Shown here in pieces: positions 35,120-46,682 of a DNA stretch of 64,000 bases. The stretch's first letter is position 1. Every line of letters starts with the position of its first letter. The stretch lies in the NCBI GenBank assembly GCA_019096195.1, contig JAGTXK010000190.1, positions 186,001 through 250,000 on the forward strand. The letters are read 5' to 3'. Under the pieces are notes generated by a model that saw only the letters and a list, made by a program, of their open reading frames with translations, did not search any database and was not told where the DNA came from. The position numbers and the translations under genes are program-made. Source of the stretch: Boletus sp. NGJ (Eukaryota; Basidiomycota; Agaricomycetes; Boletales; Boletaceae).

Positions 35120-36729
35120 CTAATCATCCGACGGCGGTTCCAACCGTCCCCCGCCCTCGGTCGACCCGTCCGTATGAAGCTTTGTCAAGTCGAACAGCGG
35201 TGGATATGCCTCGAGGGAGCGTCTCCGTTGCGTTTCAAAGTTGGCGAAGACTTGATCGCGGTTGGTGCGCGAGAGGAGCTGGATGGAGGCGCCTTTGGCG
35301 TTATTGTCCTCATTCCCGTGCGTCGTCGTCGTGGACCCGTTTCCAAAGTTGAATCTGTTTCAACAGGTGAGGGAGGGAGGGAGGTGGGAGAGAGAGAGAA
35401 ACGTACACAGAGTAGACGTTGCGCATGAAAATGTCGCCGAGCAAGAAATCCAAATCGCGCTGCGTGTTGTCAAACGGCGTACGAAAGGTGTTGATGCAGA
35501 CGGTGTATTGATTGCTCTGGTCAATGACTCTCACTGGGGAACTCAGTTCCATCGGGTTGATCGGGTACGCGGAGTTCCTAATCCACCCTCGGGGTTCGTG
35601 ATTAAAAAAGGACGGAAGGGAAAAGGGAAAAGGAAAGAGGAAAGAGGAAACGGCACACGCACGCAAATGTAAATGAGAGATTGACCTGTCCCAGACAGGG
35701 TACGAACCACGCGTCTTGATTGACCGTGTTGACGTGCACTGCACCGTTGAACGCGCTGTAGATCGCATTGACCGCGTCGGGGGGGATATACGCCAGACTG
35801 GTCCCGCTGTCGATGAGCGCGATCGCCTGGCCCTTTTTCGTCCCCTGAACGGCAGATTTGAGGGTAAAATGTTTCCCATTGATCGTCATCGCGTCCATTG
35901 CGACCGTCCATCGTGATGCCGATGTCGGCGTGACGGGGATCTTGGGCGTGTAGGTGACGTTGCGGAATTGAGGGTCGTATTCGCCGATGGTGAGGAACCC
36001 GCCTGCGGTCTTCTCGCCGTCGTCGGACCGCTCGAGCGCGAGACCGATCAGGTGTGGCGTGGAGGGGTGTTGGGCGAACATGTTAGCCATGACAGATTGA
36101 GTCGACGCGTTCTTCGTCGTGCGTTCGAGGGCGGAGAGGCCGTCGAGTCCGAGTCCGATGATGCCTTCGGAGCCTTGGTCGGAAGGCTTGGAGACACTGA
36201 GAAAGGCTTGATGGTCAACGTCGTACCCGCCAAACGACACGGGGCCGTAAACGATGTTGCCGTATGCGAAGCCGATGCCGTAGGTGAGGTTCACAGTAGT
36301 GTTGGTCGTACTGTCGACTTTGAGCTTTTGGCTGTCGATGACCCAGAGATCGCTCGAGCCGGTGTCGATGACGAGGGTAAAATCTGAATGACAGTGAGTT
36401 GAGCCGGGTTACAGCGTACGACTGGAAAAAGTGGGAGTGGTTTACCGTGTCCACCGACGGTCACCTTTCCGGTGTACTTTATGTGCAGAGAGTGATGTGG
36501 TACAAGTACTAGGGAGGGAAGAATGACGTACCTCCATGTTACCCTCGTTGAGCAACGTATGGTTATCGGATGATCCCTTGTCGGCATTGGGCGTTGCTTT
36601 TGCTGTGAATGAAAGGCCTCTGAAGGTGGTAGTAGCATGGTCTACATCGTCTGTACCGCTGGAGAGAACGGCCGCGTTGCTTGCCAGAAGCACGCTGGAG
36701 GAGAGGGCAAGAAAGGTGGGTAAAAACAT
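35120..36729 (-). CDS. Secreted aspartic protease (pepsin/polyporopepsin family A1)
   Basis: Signal peptide MFLPTFLALSSSVLLASNAA, a propeptide, then the pepsin fold. The first catalytic motif is in the exon just upstream of DLWVIDSQKLKV (DTGSSDLW), the flap is LTYGIGFAYGNIVYGPVSFG, GIIGLGLDGLSAL follows, and the second catalytic motif is ALIDSGTSLAYIP. The last intron was resolved with a GTACGT donor, giving FLLGDIFMRNVYSVFNFGNG, the normal family end. A hydrophilic C-terminal extension of about 70 residues (from STTTTHGNEDNN to a TAG at 35120) goes beyond the usual pepsin end. It should be secreted and cleave protein at acidic pH. Both aspartates are present, so it is likely active. Confidence 0.9.
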
Positions 36730-36767
36730 GGCAGATTAGTAGATGGACGGCGCAAACGGGAGCGAGA

Positions 36768-36776
36768 TATTATATA
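36768..36776 (-). promoter_or_regulatory. TATA element of the protease gene
   Basis: The minus strand reads GATATATAATATC, about 40-45 nt before the ATG at 36729. Confidence 0.5.
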
Positions 36777-36941
36777 TCTAGTCCAAACGGATGCGTTTGG
36801 AACGCAACCATGTTTTGGTTAGGACGGACGACGAACGAATGAATTTGGCAACTCACATAACTTCATTGCATGGGGGAATCAAAGGACGCGCGTTAAACGC
36901 TCACCTCCCCTCCCCTGCATTTTTGTTTTTGTTTTGTTTTG

Positions 36942-37124
36942 TTACATAGAAGCCGCGAGGTGACCTGCACAGTACACACCGCAGAGACGACAAGTGCAAA
37001 ACTGCGTCTCGAGATTGAACTTGGAGGCTCTACGGTTACGCTCCAAGTACACGGAGTGGCAACAGCAGGTGAGAATCTGTGAGATCCGGTTTCCTCCGTA
37101 AACATGGGCGGCTCCGCTGTCCAC
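36942..37124 (-). CDS. Cysteine-rich exon, possible small zinc-binding protein
   Basis: The minus strand encodes GGNRISQILTCCCHSVYLER, then NRRASKFNLETQFCTCRLCG and VYCAGHLAASM before a stop. The pattern CCCH-x(22)-CxCRxC-x(3)-CxxH could bind zinc, and the residues look conserved, but I cannot name a family. There is no in-frame ATG and a stop lies just upstream, so this would be the last exon of a small gene whose first exons were not placed. Confidence 0.3.
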   Translation of the reverse strand: MDSGAAHVYGGNRISQILTCCCHSVYLERNRRASKFNLETQFCTCRLCGVYCAGHLAASM

Positions 37125-37240
37125 TGCTGGTCAGAGGCTTTGTCACCAGTTCTCGAACCACCGCGACAGTCTGAAAGGTAAGCATTAGTGCTTATCTTTG
37201 GAGCTGTGGGTCCGAGATTTAAATTTGATTTGGATTTCAC

Positions 37241-37926
37241 CGCAGGAACGTTATCGTGGGTGAGAATACAAAGCCCTTACAGTATGCCACGGATGTCGGT
37301 CCCGTCATTCTGTAACATCATGCTAGACTACCGTTTGGGCGCTGCAACTGAATCGTGGTACGATGTTACTTACAAACTCGGTTATCCACAAGATTGTGCC
37401 TGTTGACCTGAAATATAGTTGGGCATGTCATGAGTGAGGGCCTGTCAAAGGTGTGCGACAGAGCGCGGGTGTCATACTCTGACGTGTATTAGTACTATGT
37501 ATGCCTTACTTCGCTGTTCGGCTCATCCTCACCTTACAGGGACGTGTGGTCACTGCGGACAACGCTCGTCGTGTACAACGACGTTCGGTTGACGAGAAAA
37601 GCAGGTTGTTCAGAGTGAATTTCGTGCTGCCTCTGACGCATCTTGACAATTTAACGTCCGAAAACGGCAGTGGCTCGCGGGCAAAGTAAAGGTTGTTCTC
37701 CATTGTAAGTCACACAGCACAGTGCTTGATGCCACTATCGATTGAATATTGGGGCGGCCCAGACACTGGCACTGCCATGGCATGTGCTGGCAGACAACGC
37801 GAGGCCCTCCCCCTTGATGTCGGCAGTTGCTACAGCAGCTACACTCCTCCATACACCTTCCTCCTCATAACTAAGCTCCGTCAGTGATTCCACTTTTGTG
37901 GAGATGACGTTTTCGGTTGCTTTCAA
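37241..37926. other. Intergenic before the P450 gene
   Basis: No convincing gene; short frames on both strands only. Confidence 0.4.
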
Positions 37927-37934
37927 TATATAAG
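37927..37934 (+). promoter_or_regulatory. TATA box of the P450 gene
   Basis: TATATAAG, 44 nt before the ATG at 37978, with a CT-rich leader between. Confidence 0.6.
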
Positions 37935-37977
37935 TTTCAATACTCAATGTTTGTCCATTCTCTGCTTTGTACACAGC

Positions 37978-40247
37978 ATGCGTACTCTCCCATTTGGTCC
38001 CGCCTCAGTTTACCGCTGGGTCGTATCCAGCCTCGCTCTCGTTGTTTTCAAGTTCGTCGTGGACAAAGCGCTGTCGGTACAGACAGCCTTTGCAAAGATA
38101 AGGTACGTCTGCACCGTGACAGCTTGCACCTTGTTCCCAGAGAAAGGCTAACTTCCACGGTAGGGGTTGTCCAGGCCGCGTAGTGCTATGGCTCAACCCG
38201 TCCGGCGCCGTGGCCCTTGTACTGGGTACCACATTCCCTAGGCCTGGCATGGGTGGATACTACGCCGGGAAATTTTCATGTATGCCTTTGCCTCTTTTCC
38301 GCATGTCGTTTTAAACAAGCAGAACTTTAGTATACAAGAAATTCGGAGCCACGTCCTTTGCGTCTGTCTGGATTACATCGGCCCAGCAGTTCTTTTGGCT
38401 TGCAGATTCCGAGGCAGTAAAAATCGTCACTTCAGATCGACACACTTTCCAGAAGGATATTGTTCAATACGAGCTCCTTAACATTTATGGAGGAAATCTT
38501 GTTAGCATGGAAGGGTCCGACTGGAAGCGCCACCGTTCGGTCACCATGTCTGCTTTTAATGAGGTAAGCTGTCTTCCACGTACTCAATTTATCCATATTT
38601 GGCTAACCTGTTGCAACACCAAGGCAAATATTGCACTGGTCTGGTCAGAAAGCTTCCGTGTGGTCAACGAATGGTTTGAACAACTTGACATTGATGGTCC
38701 TGATATTACTGTGGATATGTTACCGTCCATGACACAGGTACGAGATACAATTCAACATTTGGGGCGCCGAGTGCAAATTGGTTTCAGGCCACACTTCTTG
38801 TGCTCGCTACCGCAGGTTTCGGTAGGCAGGTATCCTGGACCGCCGAAGCGACGGCGGAGCCGCCTCCCGGTTGCAAGCTTACCTTTCGATCTGCGGTTTT
38901 GACCTCCGTTGGGAATGTTATTTTCAGAGCTTTAGTTCCGAAATGGTTTTACCAGTTTTCGTCGCTGATCAAAGTGCCTTATCTTTCCTCCCGCGCACTG
39001 TTGACTCAGCTTGCGTTTGACGATCTACGAGTCCATATGCTTGATCTCGTAGCCTCTGCTCGTGCTGAAATCATGTCAGGTGAACGCCACGGAGCTTCAG
39101 GCGCAGCGTTGTTACGAAACCTTGTCGAGGCTAACATGAAGCAGGATGGGCACTCGAAAAGGCTGACTAAAGGAGAACTCCTCTCTAACATATTTGTGAG
39201 TATGCAGTTGGCATTCATCACTCGCTGCTAAGGCACCCTTCTACTTTTAGGCTTTCCTCCTTGCTGGACATGGTTGGTTGATCTCATGCTCTAACACATA
39301 CATCAGCCAGAAGTTGATATCTGGTTGCAGAGACATCCTCTCATACTCTCTGCTTCGCATTTGCATTATTGGCCCTTCACTCGGACTGTCAGCAAAAGCT
39401 CTACGAAGAGGTCATTCGCGTATGGCCCGCAGATGTGCCTCTCACACAATTAATGACAGTGAGACTTTGTCACCTACTTTCATGAACAGTTTACAAACCG
39501 AAATACAAAACAGAACCACAAAGAATACATGGACAAGCTAGTCAGCTTTTGTTTAGTTGTCGGATCAACACATACTGACAATTGGCAAAAGGAATACACT
39601 GCGGCGTGCATCCAGGAAGCCCTTCGTTTGTTTCCTGCCGAGCCTCGTATACCGAAAGACGTGCATCAGGATACCGTCCTACCTGGTACCTCTTTCATCC
39701 CTGGACCAAAGGAGGATCCTTTTATCGAAACTGGAAAATTTTCGATGGCTGTTCCAGCGGGTAGCGTCGTCGTCGTGGATGTGTGGGCATTGCACATGAA
39801 CCGTGAGTCACCCTCATCTCGGACGAGACCCATATTCACCTCGGAGGGACTTTACCCCTACCCCATATCGCAGCTCTGTATTGGGGAGAACACGCTGCAG
39901 AGTTCAAGCCTGAACGCTTCATCGACACAGAGTCCTACCAGTGGCCGAGAAACGCATGTAAGCGCAATGGTTCCATGAAACCCTTGAAGGTATCTGCTAG
40001 ACTCACGTTTTGTGCCCTTTCAGTCTTGCCGTTCTCGGGCGGTGCAAGGTCATGTATCGGTCAGCGATTCGCACTCGCAGAAATGGTTTGTATCCTCGCA
40101 AGCGTCGTGCGTCGGTACCAGATACGAGTTCCGGATGACCTCGCGAATAAGCCCTTCGAGGAGCAGAAAGAGGTATTACTGAGGTGGACGACTGGTATCA
40201 CGTTGACACCGGTGAACGTTCGAGTAAAGTTATGTCGGCGGGTCTAG
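37978..40247 (+). CDS. Cytochrome P450 monooxygenase (microsomal, class II)
   Basis: The protein starts MRTLPFGPASVYRWVVSSLA with a hydrophobic anchor for the ER membrane. The C-helix motif is GSDWKRHRSVTMSAFNE (W-x-x-x-R). The I-helix oxygen-binding motif AGHETSS spans an intron near 39270-39330. The K-helix motif is EALR (ACIQEALRLFP), then FKPERF, and the heme loop is FSGGARSCIGQR with the Cys ligand. About eight short introns interrupt it. All P450 signatures are present, so it should be an active monooxygenase fed by P450 reductase. The family cannot be fixed from this. It lies tail-to-tail with an intradiol dioxygenase, 235 bp apart, which hints at aromatic substrates but does not prove it. 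Confidence 0.9.
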
Positions 40248-40482
40248 ACTGGGCCAAAACACATGTTGGTTTGCTTGTTTCCTACTGATCCCTTCATGTA
40301 CTCTGTATCGGGCGGCCTGTCGAGATCTCTGTTTGTATCATATGGTATACATGGGGAAATTGAATACATTTGCGGGATGGATCGAAAGACAATTTCTGGC
40401 CTGTTTCAGATGCTGAAACGCACAAGTACAAGATAAAGGAAGAGTACACGTTGGTGGGTGAAGTGTGTCACGACTAGACAGC

Positions 40483-41880
40483 TCAATTGTCCTTGTTTTG
40501 GAGATACGGTTGTTCCGATTCGCTAGTGGCTTGTTTCCGTATCAGACGGGATTGTTCTTCCGTGAGTAGGACGATGTCGCGCTTCAAAAGCTTGAACGAC
40601 CCGCCCTTTGGGAATCCGCGTTTGCGAGCCTCCTCGTCATCATCTATTTGGTCCATTTTCTGTCCGAGGACTACCGTGAATAACTCAAACACGTTTAGGG
40701 AAACGCGACAACATACCACGACGAGCGACTTTTTGACTCCAAATACGGTATCACTCTCAAGATAACGACATCCTTCCGGATAGAGTGCGGTAATGAGTTT
40801 GTGGTAACCAGGGGCGTCCACCATCATATGTAAGTGGTTTGGACGCATGTTATGACGGCCTTGGGAAATCAAGAGTTCGCCGACTGGACCCTTGAATCGA
40901 GAATCAGAATCTCGCGACAGATCGGAAAAACCAAATGGAACTCACGTCACCCGGAATGGGATAAGATTGAGGAACAATGGCACGATACCCAAACCTGCCA
41001 TCTTTTGTGGTACGCAATCGCCCACGACAGTCGGGGTGGGTTCTGTCGGCATATTGTGTGTCGTAAAACCCTGACCGGGTCGGTGAGTGCGTGGTTATAG
41101 ATATATGAATGGGTGCAATCGAGACCATACCATTGTGATCTGCTTCCCATGTTTCGATGACGGCATCTGTGATGGGCTCGCCCTCGGTTGTCAAGACCCG
41201 GCCCTCGACGTACATGTATTCCCCTTTGCCTTCGGACGCAATCGATCCGCCAAGTTCAACTGGGGGTATGGTAAGGTCAGGGTGTAGTGCAGGTTCGCAA
41301 AGACTCACCGTCCTGGGCATCGTCGGTGAAAAAAGGGCCCAAGACGCTATTCTCCGTCGCGCCCCCCTCGACGGGGTTGTTGAGAGAGTCTACCAAGGCC
41401 GAAACACCCAACACGTCAGATAGGAGGATCATCTCCTGACGCAAAGGCGTGCATGTCTGGCCAACTTGAGTCAAGAACTTGATGGCAGCCATCCATTCGT
41501 CTGTGGAGAGGCTATCAAATGGTCCTCCGTCTTTGACGATTCGGACTCTGAGAACGAAATCACGCACTTGGTCTCCTTGACAAAGGCATGTATGTGCTTG
41601 ATGAGGAGTTGGTATATGAATTTGAGTCGTCTGGATCACACTGAGCGGGGCACCGGATAGCGATGGGACGACTTACGGGTTGGGTGTCTGGCCGACCAGC
41701 AGCAAGAGGTTTGCCGTTATGATATCCGGGTTATCTGGCAGCTAATCGGATCAAAGTGAGCAGACAGCAGACTGCCTAGCGCCTTGAAAAGCGAACCGGG
41801 AGGGGGAAGTTAGGTGGAGGTATTCCATTGGAGACGGCGACCTTGACACCACTGGCATGCTGACTGAACGAGGCGCTCAT
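40483..41880 (-). CDS. Intradiol ring-cleavage dioxygenase (catechol/hydroxyquinol 1,2-dioxygenase-like)
   Basis: Non-heme Fe(III) enzyme that opens catechol-type rings between the two hydroxyls. It starts MSASFSQHASGVKVAVSNG at 41880. The N-terminal helical dimerisation domain (WMAAIKFLTQVGQTCTPLRQ, MILLSDVLGVSALVDSLNNP) is followed by ATENSVLGPFFTDDA and the catalytic barrel: TDAVIETWEADHNG, FYDTQYADRTHPDCRGRL, DGRFGYRAIVPQSYPIPGD and RPNHLHMMV. The Tyr, Tyr, His, His iron ligands are all visible. A 57-nt intron with donor GTATGT near 40716 keeps frame into KMDQIDDDEEARKRG. It is cytosolic, with no signal peptide. It probably acts in the 3-oxoadipate pathway for lignin- or host-derived aromatics. 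Confidence 0.92.
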
Positions 41881-42954
41881 GCTGACTGACTACTGTTCAG
41901 GTGAAAGTTTGAACGTGAAACGCGATGGGGTCTTGCCCGTCGCATTTGATGCAGTACGACCGGATCTCATTTTATACATACTCAGCTCGTGGTCACACGG
42001 GACGGTCATGACAGTTTCTGGCAACTGGATACGCTCGCAAGCAATCTAGTGGGATCCGAAGCCCACCAGATTTAGTGATCACACCGGAGTCTCGTTTTAC
42101 CCCCCACAATCTACGCACTCCAGCACACATCAAAGCTAAGTCACGGCCGCCTCTCTGCGCGTATGGGAGATCTCACGCCTGCAAGTCCACGTGCCGCAAT
42201 TTTACAACGATTGAGCCTGCCTTGAGGACTTTTGATATTGTAGTAGTGCGCAGTTTACTCGTTTTTTTAGGACAGGTAACGATGTTGCTATGCTGCAAAT
42301 AGGTACGAGCATTCCCACCAACTCTCCGAGGTTCGGTTTGGACCCCATCGCGGTAAATAAGGGGCTCTGCGGCGGCCTAGCCAAGTGAGCCCGGCGCACG
42401 GATCATCTCCAGCAACGTGCTCGTGCGATACCAGTGTGCTCACAAAACACTCGTGAGCTGGCTGCGCTCCCACCCAAAACAAGCCCACCGCGTTCTACAC
42501 ATAGCTCGGATCATCTAATTAACCGCAAACGATGAATGCACGACACCCTGTTCAATGTAGAGAGCACTCTGCCACCCTATGGTTGATGTCGCGCCCCTCG
42601 AGTTCGTCCAACTACAGTGCCGAGTTTGAGCCACTAATTCGGTAAGTTACTCCTCTGGGGTGAACGAGACTAACGATGGCGCACTCGAATCGATTTTTGG
42701 GCGAGGTGCGGTTTTGAGTCGGCCTGCAAAGCACAAAATTAATTACGGACTCGTTCCCATCTGATGGATATGTTCCGTAACGAATCTCACTGGACGAACG
42801 CGACGCGTCTGCTTATCCTTGTTTGCACGACATCGCACAATTTTGGCTCAAGTCTTGACGCTTGACGACGCGGGTCACAAGCGTCAGAGCTTCGACAACA
42901 ACCGCGTCTTAATGCCTATACTCTTGATCATATCTGAAAGAACACCAACTTTCA
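41881..42954. other. Intergenic between the dioxygenase and EXO1
   Basis: Contains promoters of two divergent genes. No other gene was recognised. Confidence 0.4.
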
Positions 42955-45451
42955 ATGGGTATTTCGGGTTTACTTCCACTCCTCAAGTCCATCCAGGTCA
43001 ACAAACATTTGTCTGACTTCGCCGGTCAGACTCTGGCGGTCGACGCGTACGTTTGGCTACACCGTGGCGTCTATGCTTGTGCCACAGAGCTTGCCACTGG
43101 AAAGAAGACAACCAAGTGAGCTTTTCATTCTTTCGTGCCTCCCTGCAACCGCAGTCAAGCCATGTATCCAGTGGTTACGCATGACTGACATGTTGGCATA
43201 TATTCAGGTATGTCGATTATGCCATGCACAAGGTTCGCCTCCTGCGTCACCACAAGATACAGCCCTACGTGGTTTTCGACGGCGGGCCACTTCCTGCGAA
43301 GAAAGGGACGGAATGCGAAAGGAGGGAACGGAGAGAGGATAACCTCGCCAAAGCGAATGCTCTCGCCTCACAGGGTAAACACAGTCGGGCTCGAGAGTTT
43401 TATGTCAAATGTGTCGACGTGACCCCACAAATGGCGTACCAGCTCATCAAAGTAGGATTCGTTATTTCGACTAGTCATACGCTGACCTCCCTGAATAGGT
43501 CCTTCGAGCAGAGGGCATCAAATACGTGGTCGCGCCGTACGAGGCCGATGCCCAGATGGCTTACTTGGAACGCATTGGCATTGTTGATGGTGTTATCACG
43601 GAGGATTCCGACCTGCTCGTCTTTGGTTGTCGCAAAGTGCTATTCAAACTTGATTCGGTTTCAAGTACCATCACGTCTATATCCAGAGCCGACTTCGGGA
43701 CCGTAACAACCGCCGACGCGGGCATATCATTACTGGGGTGGACGGATTCTCAGTTTCGCGCCATGGCAATCCTCAGTGGCTGTGATTATCTTCCCAGCAT
43801 ACCTGGTGTCGGGCTGAAGACTGCGTGGACGTTGTTGAGAAAGCATCGTACTGTGGATCAGCTCGTGAGAGCCCTGAGACTAGAGGGGAAGAAAGCCGTG
43901 CCAAAGGGTTACCTCGAGGCGTTCGACTTGGCTGAGAAAGTATTCTTGCACCAGCGGGTTTATTGCCCTTTGGATGAGAAGCTCGTTTGCTTGACGGAGA
44001 TCGCCGTGGAGGATGTCATGGATGCCGAAACAGAGGCTTATATCGGGAGGTGGCGATATCATTCTTCGTTTCCGCGCTTAGCTGATGATGATTATGCCAG
44101 CAACTTGGAACCTTCTTTAGCGAAAAAATTAGCAGATGGAAACTTGGATCCGATCACACTTTTACCAATAGTGGACATCAACCCGGGCTTTGTGCCTCGC
44201 GTGTCGAAGTCACTCCCGCTTCATTTCGATAATCTCAATCGTCCGAGTACCGACAAAGGCAAAGGAAAGGCTAAACTGGACCATGGTACCGTCGGCCTTT
44301 TACACTTATTTTGTAAGAAGCACGTTGGATCCCTCGTGCTGATCTGCCACTCAACCACACTCAAGCTCCTGTTCCCAGATCAGGACTCTCACGTAGTAAT
44401 TCAGCGCCCACGAGGAAAACGGGGAGAAACAGCGGCAAAAGGACACTCTGTGGCGCCTTAGATGAAGACCTGGCTGCTAAACGGATCAAGACTGAATGCA
44501 CTGGCTCCGATATGGGGCGGCGATCGCGCCCGAATGTACCTCGTGCCGTAAGGCAGGAACTCACGTCTTCCACCGCTGACGAGCTTCCTGAGGCTTCGAG
44601 CACTTCTCAAATGCATCATCGAGACGACCTCACAACACATGGAAAGGAGAATATTGATCCTTGTCGTCATCTTGAAGGAGATCTCGATGAGCCACCTGAT
44701 CCCATTCATCAAGAGGATGGATATATGTCACCACCCCCTTCATATTTCCGATTAGCTACCCCCGACCTCTCTTCTCCCATGGGACATCCATTTGGGGTAA
44801 CATCACACGGGGATGGGAATCCAGACGATTTCGGTGCTGACATCATTTCAAGTCCTCTGGCAATCAAGCGGTGTTCTCCATGGTTTCGTAAGCGCAGCGT
44901 GTCACCGCGTGAAGCTGAGGAATCGGGAAAGATTCTTGTTCGTGGAACCCCTCCACTGGATGAAACAGATATCAATGGTCCCGACCTCAAGGACATACTT
45001 GGTGCATGCTCAAGCGACGAAGTCGAGGAACTTGAGACCTCTGAGACCTCAGGAGCCATGACACACTCTCGTAGGCCGGGAACCGTTTCGGCCGGCGCAA
45101 CGATATCGCAGGACCTTGGTTCGGATATCTGTGCACTTGAAACGCGGATGCATACCGTGGCAAATGGCTGGTGGAATAAGTGGGCCATGAAACAGGAGCC
45201 TCACCCGGCCCATGTGAGCAACCTCGTGGTTTGTTCATCAGACACTGACTTTTGGGCAGAAATTACCTACGCTTAGACGTCTTGAGACAACTGTCACTCC
45301 TGATGGCAAACAATCGGGGCACCGGTCTCGACCATGGTCTGCGCCACCGAACGCCACGGGGCCTCGCGTACTTCACGCGATTTCAAACCCCAGCAAAACC
45401 CTGCACTTTTCTGGCAAAACCTCGAAGCTTAATGAGAGACACGTGGAGTGA
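42955..45451 (+). CDS. EXO1: Exonuclease 1 (RAD2/XPG family)
   Basis: 5'-3' exonuclease and flap endonuclease of mismatch repair and double-strand-break resection. MGISGLLPLLKSIQVNKHLS is the XPG-N start. Metal-binding residues are visible in LAVDAYVWLH, YVVFDGGPLPAKK, YEADAQMAYL, TEDSDLLVFG and SGCDYLPSIPGVGL, the last leading into the helix-2-turn-helix. Intron joins used: ACCAA/GTGAGC at about 43116, ATCAAA/GTAGG at about 43452, CATG/GTACCG at about 44286 (to CGCCCACGAGG) and CCCAT/GTGAGC near 45214 (to AAATTACC). The C-terminal half is disordered with basic and acidic patches, as in other EXO1 proteins, for MLH1/MSH contacts. The stop is TGA at 45449-45451; length is about 730 aa. Confidence 0.92.
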
Positions 45452-46682
45452 GGACCGCTTGCAAGAACTGGGGGCAGTCTGATGAGGTAGCTGCGTCGGA
45501 TGGGTTTACGCAGGTCAGGTAAGCGTTGGGCGACCAGTGGCTAAGTGAGAGTAATTTGTGCGTTCACAGAGTTGGATATTAAATTTTGGATGACGCGTGC
45601 ACAAGTCACATATGATTGTTCATAGCCGGAAATCAGCGTAGAAGTGGAGGGACGGACCCATTGAGAGAACCGGGCGGGCGTAATGTCCCGAGAATAGTAC
45701 CTTCTGGACCAAGAGGATGCTAATTTGCTGTACTCATGGTAGCGGGTGATCGGGGTGGAAGCTAGTGTCCCCAACCGCTGGGTTGATCGCCTCCATAGTG
45801 AGCGATAAGGAATTTGGAATAGGACTTGTGTGTTTTATTTATGTACATGCACTGGGCAGCTTTCACTCAGTACGGCTCGGAGTAAGGCGTAGGTGGAGCA
45901 ATGGAATCACGCTGTATTCGCGGAGTTGTAAATTACGAGAGGTTGGCACCGACTAGCAGCGACTAGAAGACCCACAGAAGACCCATCTGAATGTCCCCCA
46001 AGAGCCGCGTCGTGAAAGCCTGGACCGGCGACGCCTGTTCGAATGGTAATAATACCAGCCAATGAGTAGTACTCATCATCTTGCTTCTTCTTCTGAATCT
46101 CAACTAAGCAGGGACCGTGGGGTCGTACTGCCTCGCTGATATGTGAACTTTGCGTATCTGGACTTCGGATGATGTGTCAGTCGCCAGGGGGCTTCCACAA
46201 ACACTTGCCTCGCTTTATCTGACAGTCTTTGCCGTTTGCGTTTCATAGGCTGTTAATTAGGCCAGAGATGTGTCAATTAGGGGTAGGTTGTCCAAACCGG
46301 GGGATGAACTTTCTGCGGTGTGGTAACATCCCGCATGTCTGCAAGAGGCGCCCCGCCATCCTACTCACCGAAAGGACTTCTCCTCATGCCCTGTTATTAC
46401 CACCCGTGCTGCGAGCATGCGCTGCTCCTTTTATCTGGGCCCTCGAGCAGGTCGGCTCATTCTCCCAAGTCTCCCATCGTCGCCATATCAGACCTGTCCC
46501 AGGCCGACTAACTCGAGAGAGCGTAGTTTTGTTATTGTTCTTGCTTTGTTGCCGGTGGTTTGCCCTTTTCCACGGTGAAGATTAGGTTAGCGCCAACAGC
46601 TTCTGGTAGGTCCCGGCTTCACTTCAACCTGTGTACAGAGGCCACAGGATGATCTCCCTCCAGACCCTTTCCCTGCCCCTCC
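45452..46682. other. Intergenic, nothing recognised
   Basis: Short frames on both strands without family features. Confidence 0.4.

Noticed and set aside
34850-35428. 192-aa plus-strand open frame
   Set aside because: It lies opposite the last exon of the aspartic protease, whose spliced frame explains the region; it is a shadow frame without domains.
35968-36387. 139-aa plus-strand open frame
   Set aside because: Antisense shadow of the protease catalytic domain.
42075-42488. Overlapping short frames upstream of EXO1
   Set aside because: No splice-consistent model, no domain, and the position fits a divergent promoter region.
46031-46060. GTTCGAAT box like a tRNA T-loop
   Set aside because: No matching acceptor, D-arm or anticodon arm could be folded around it.
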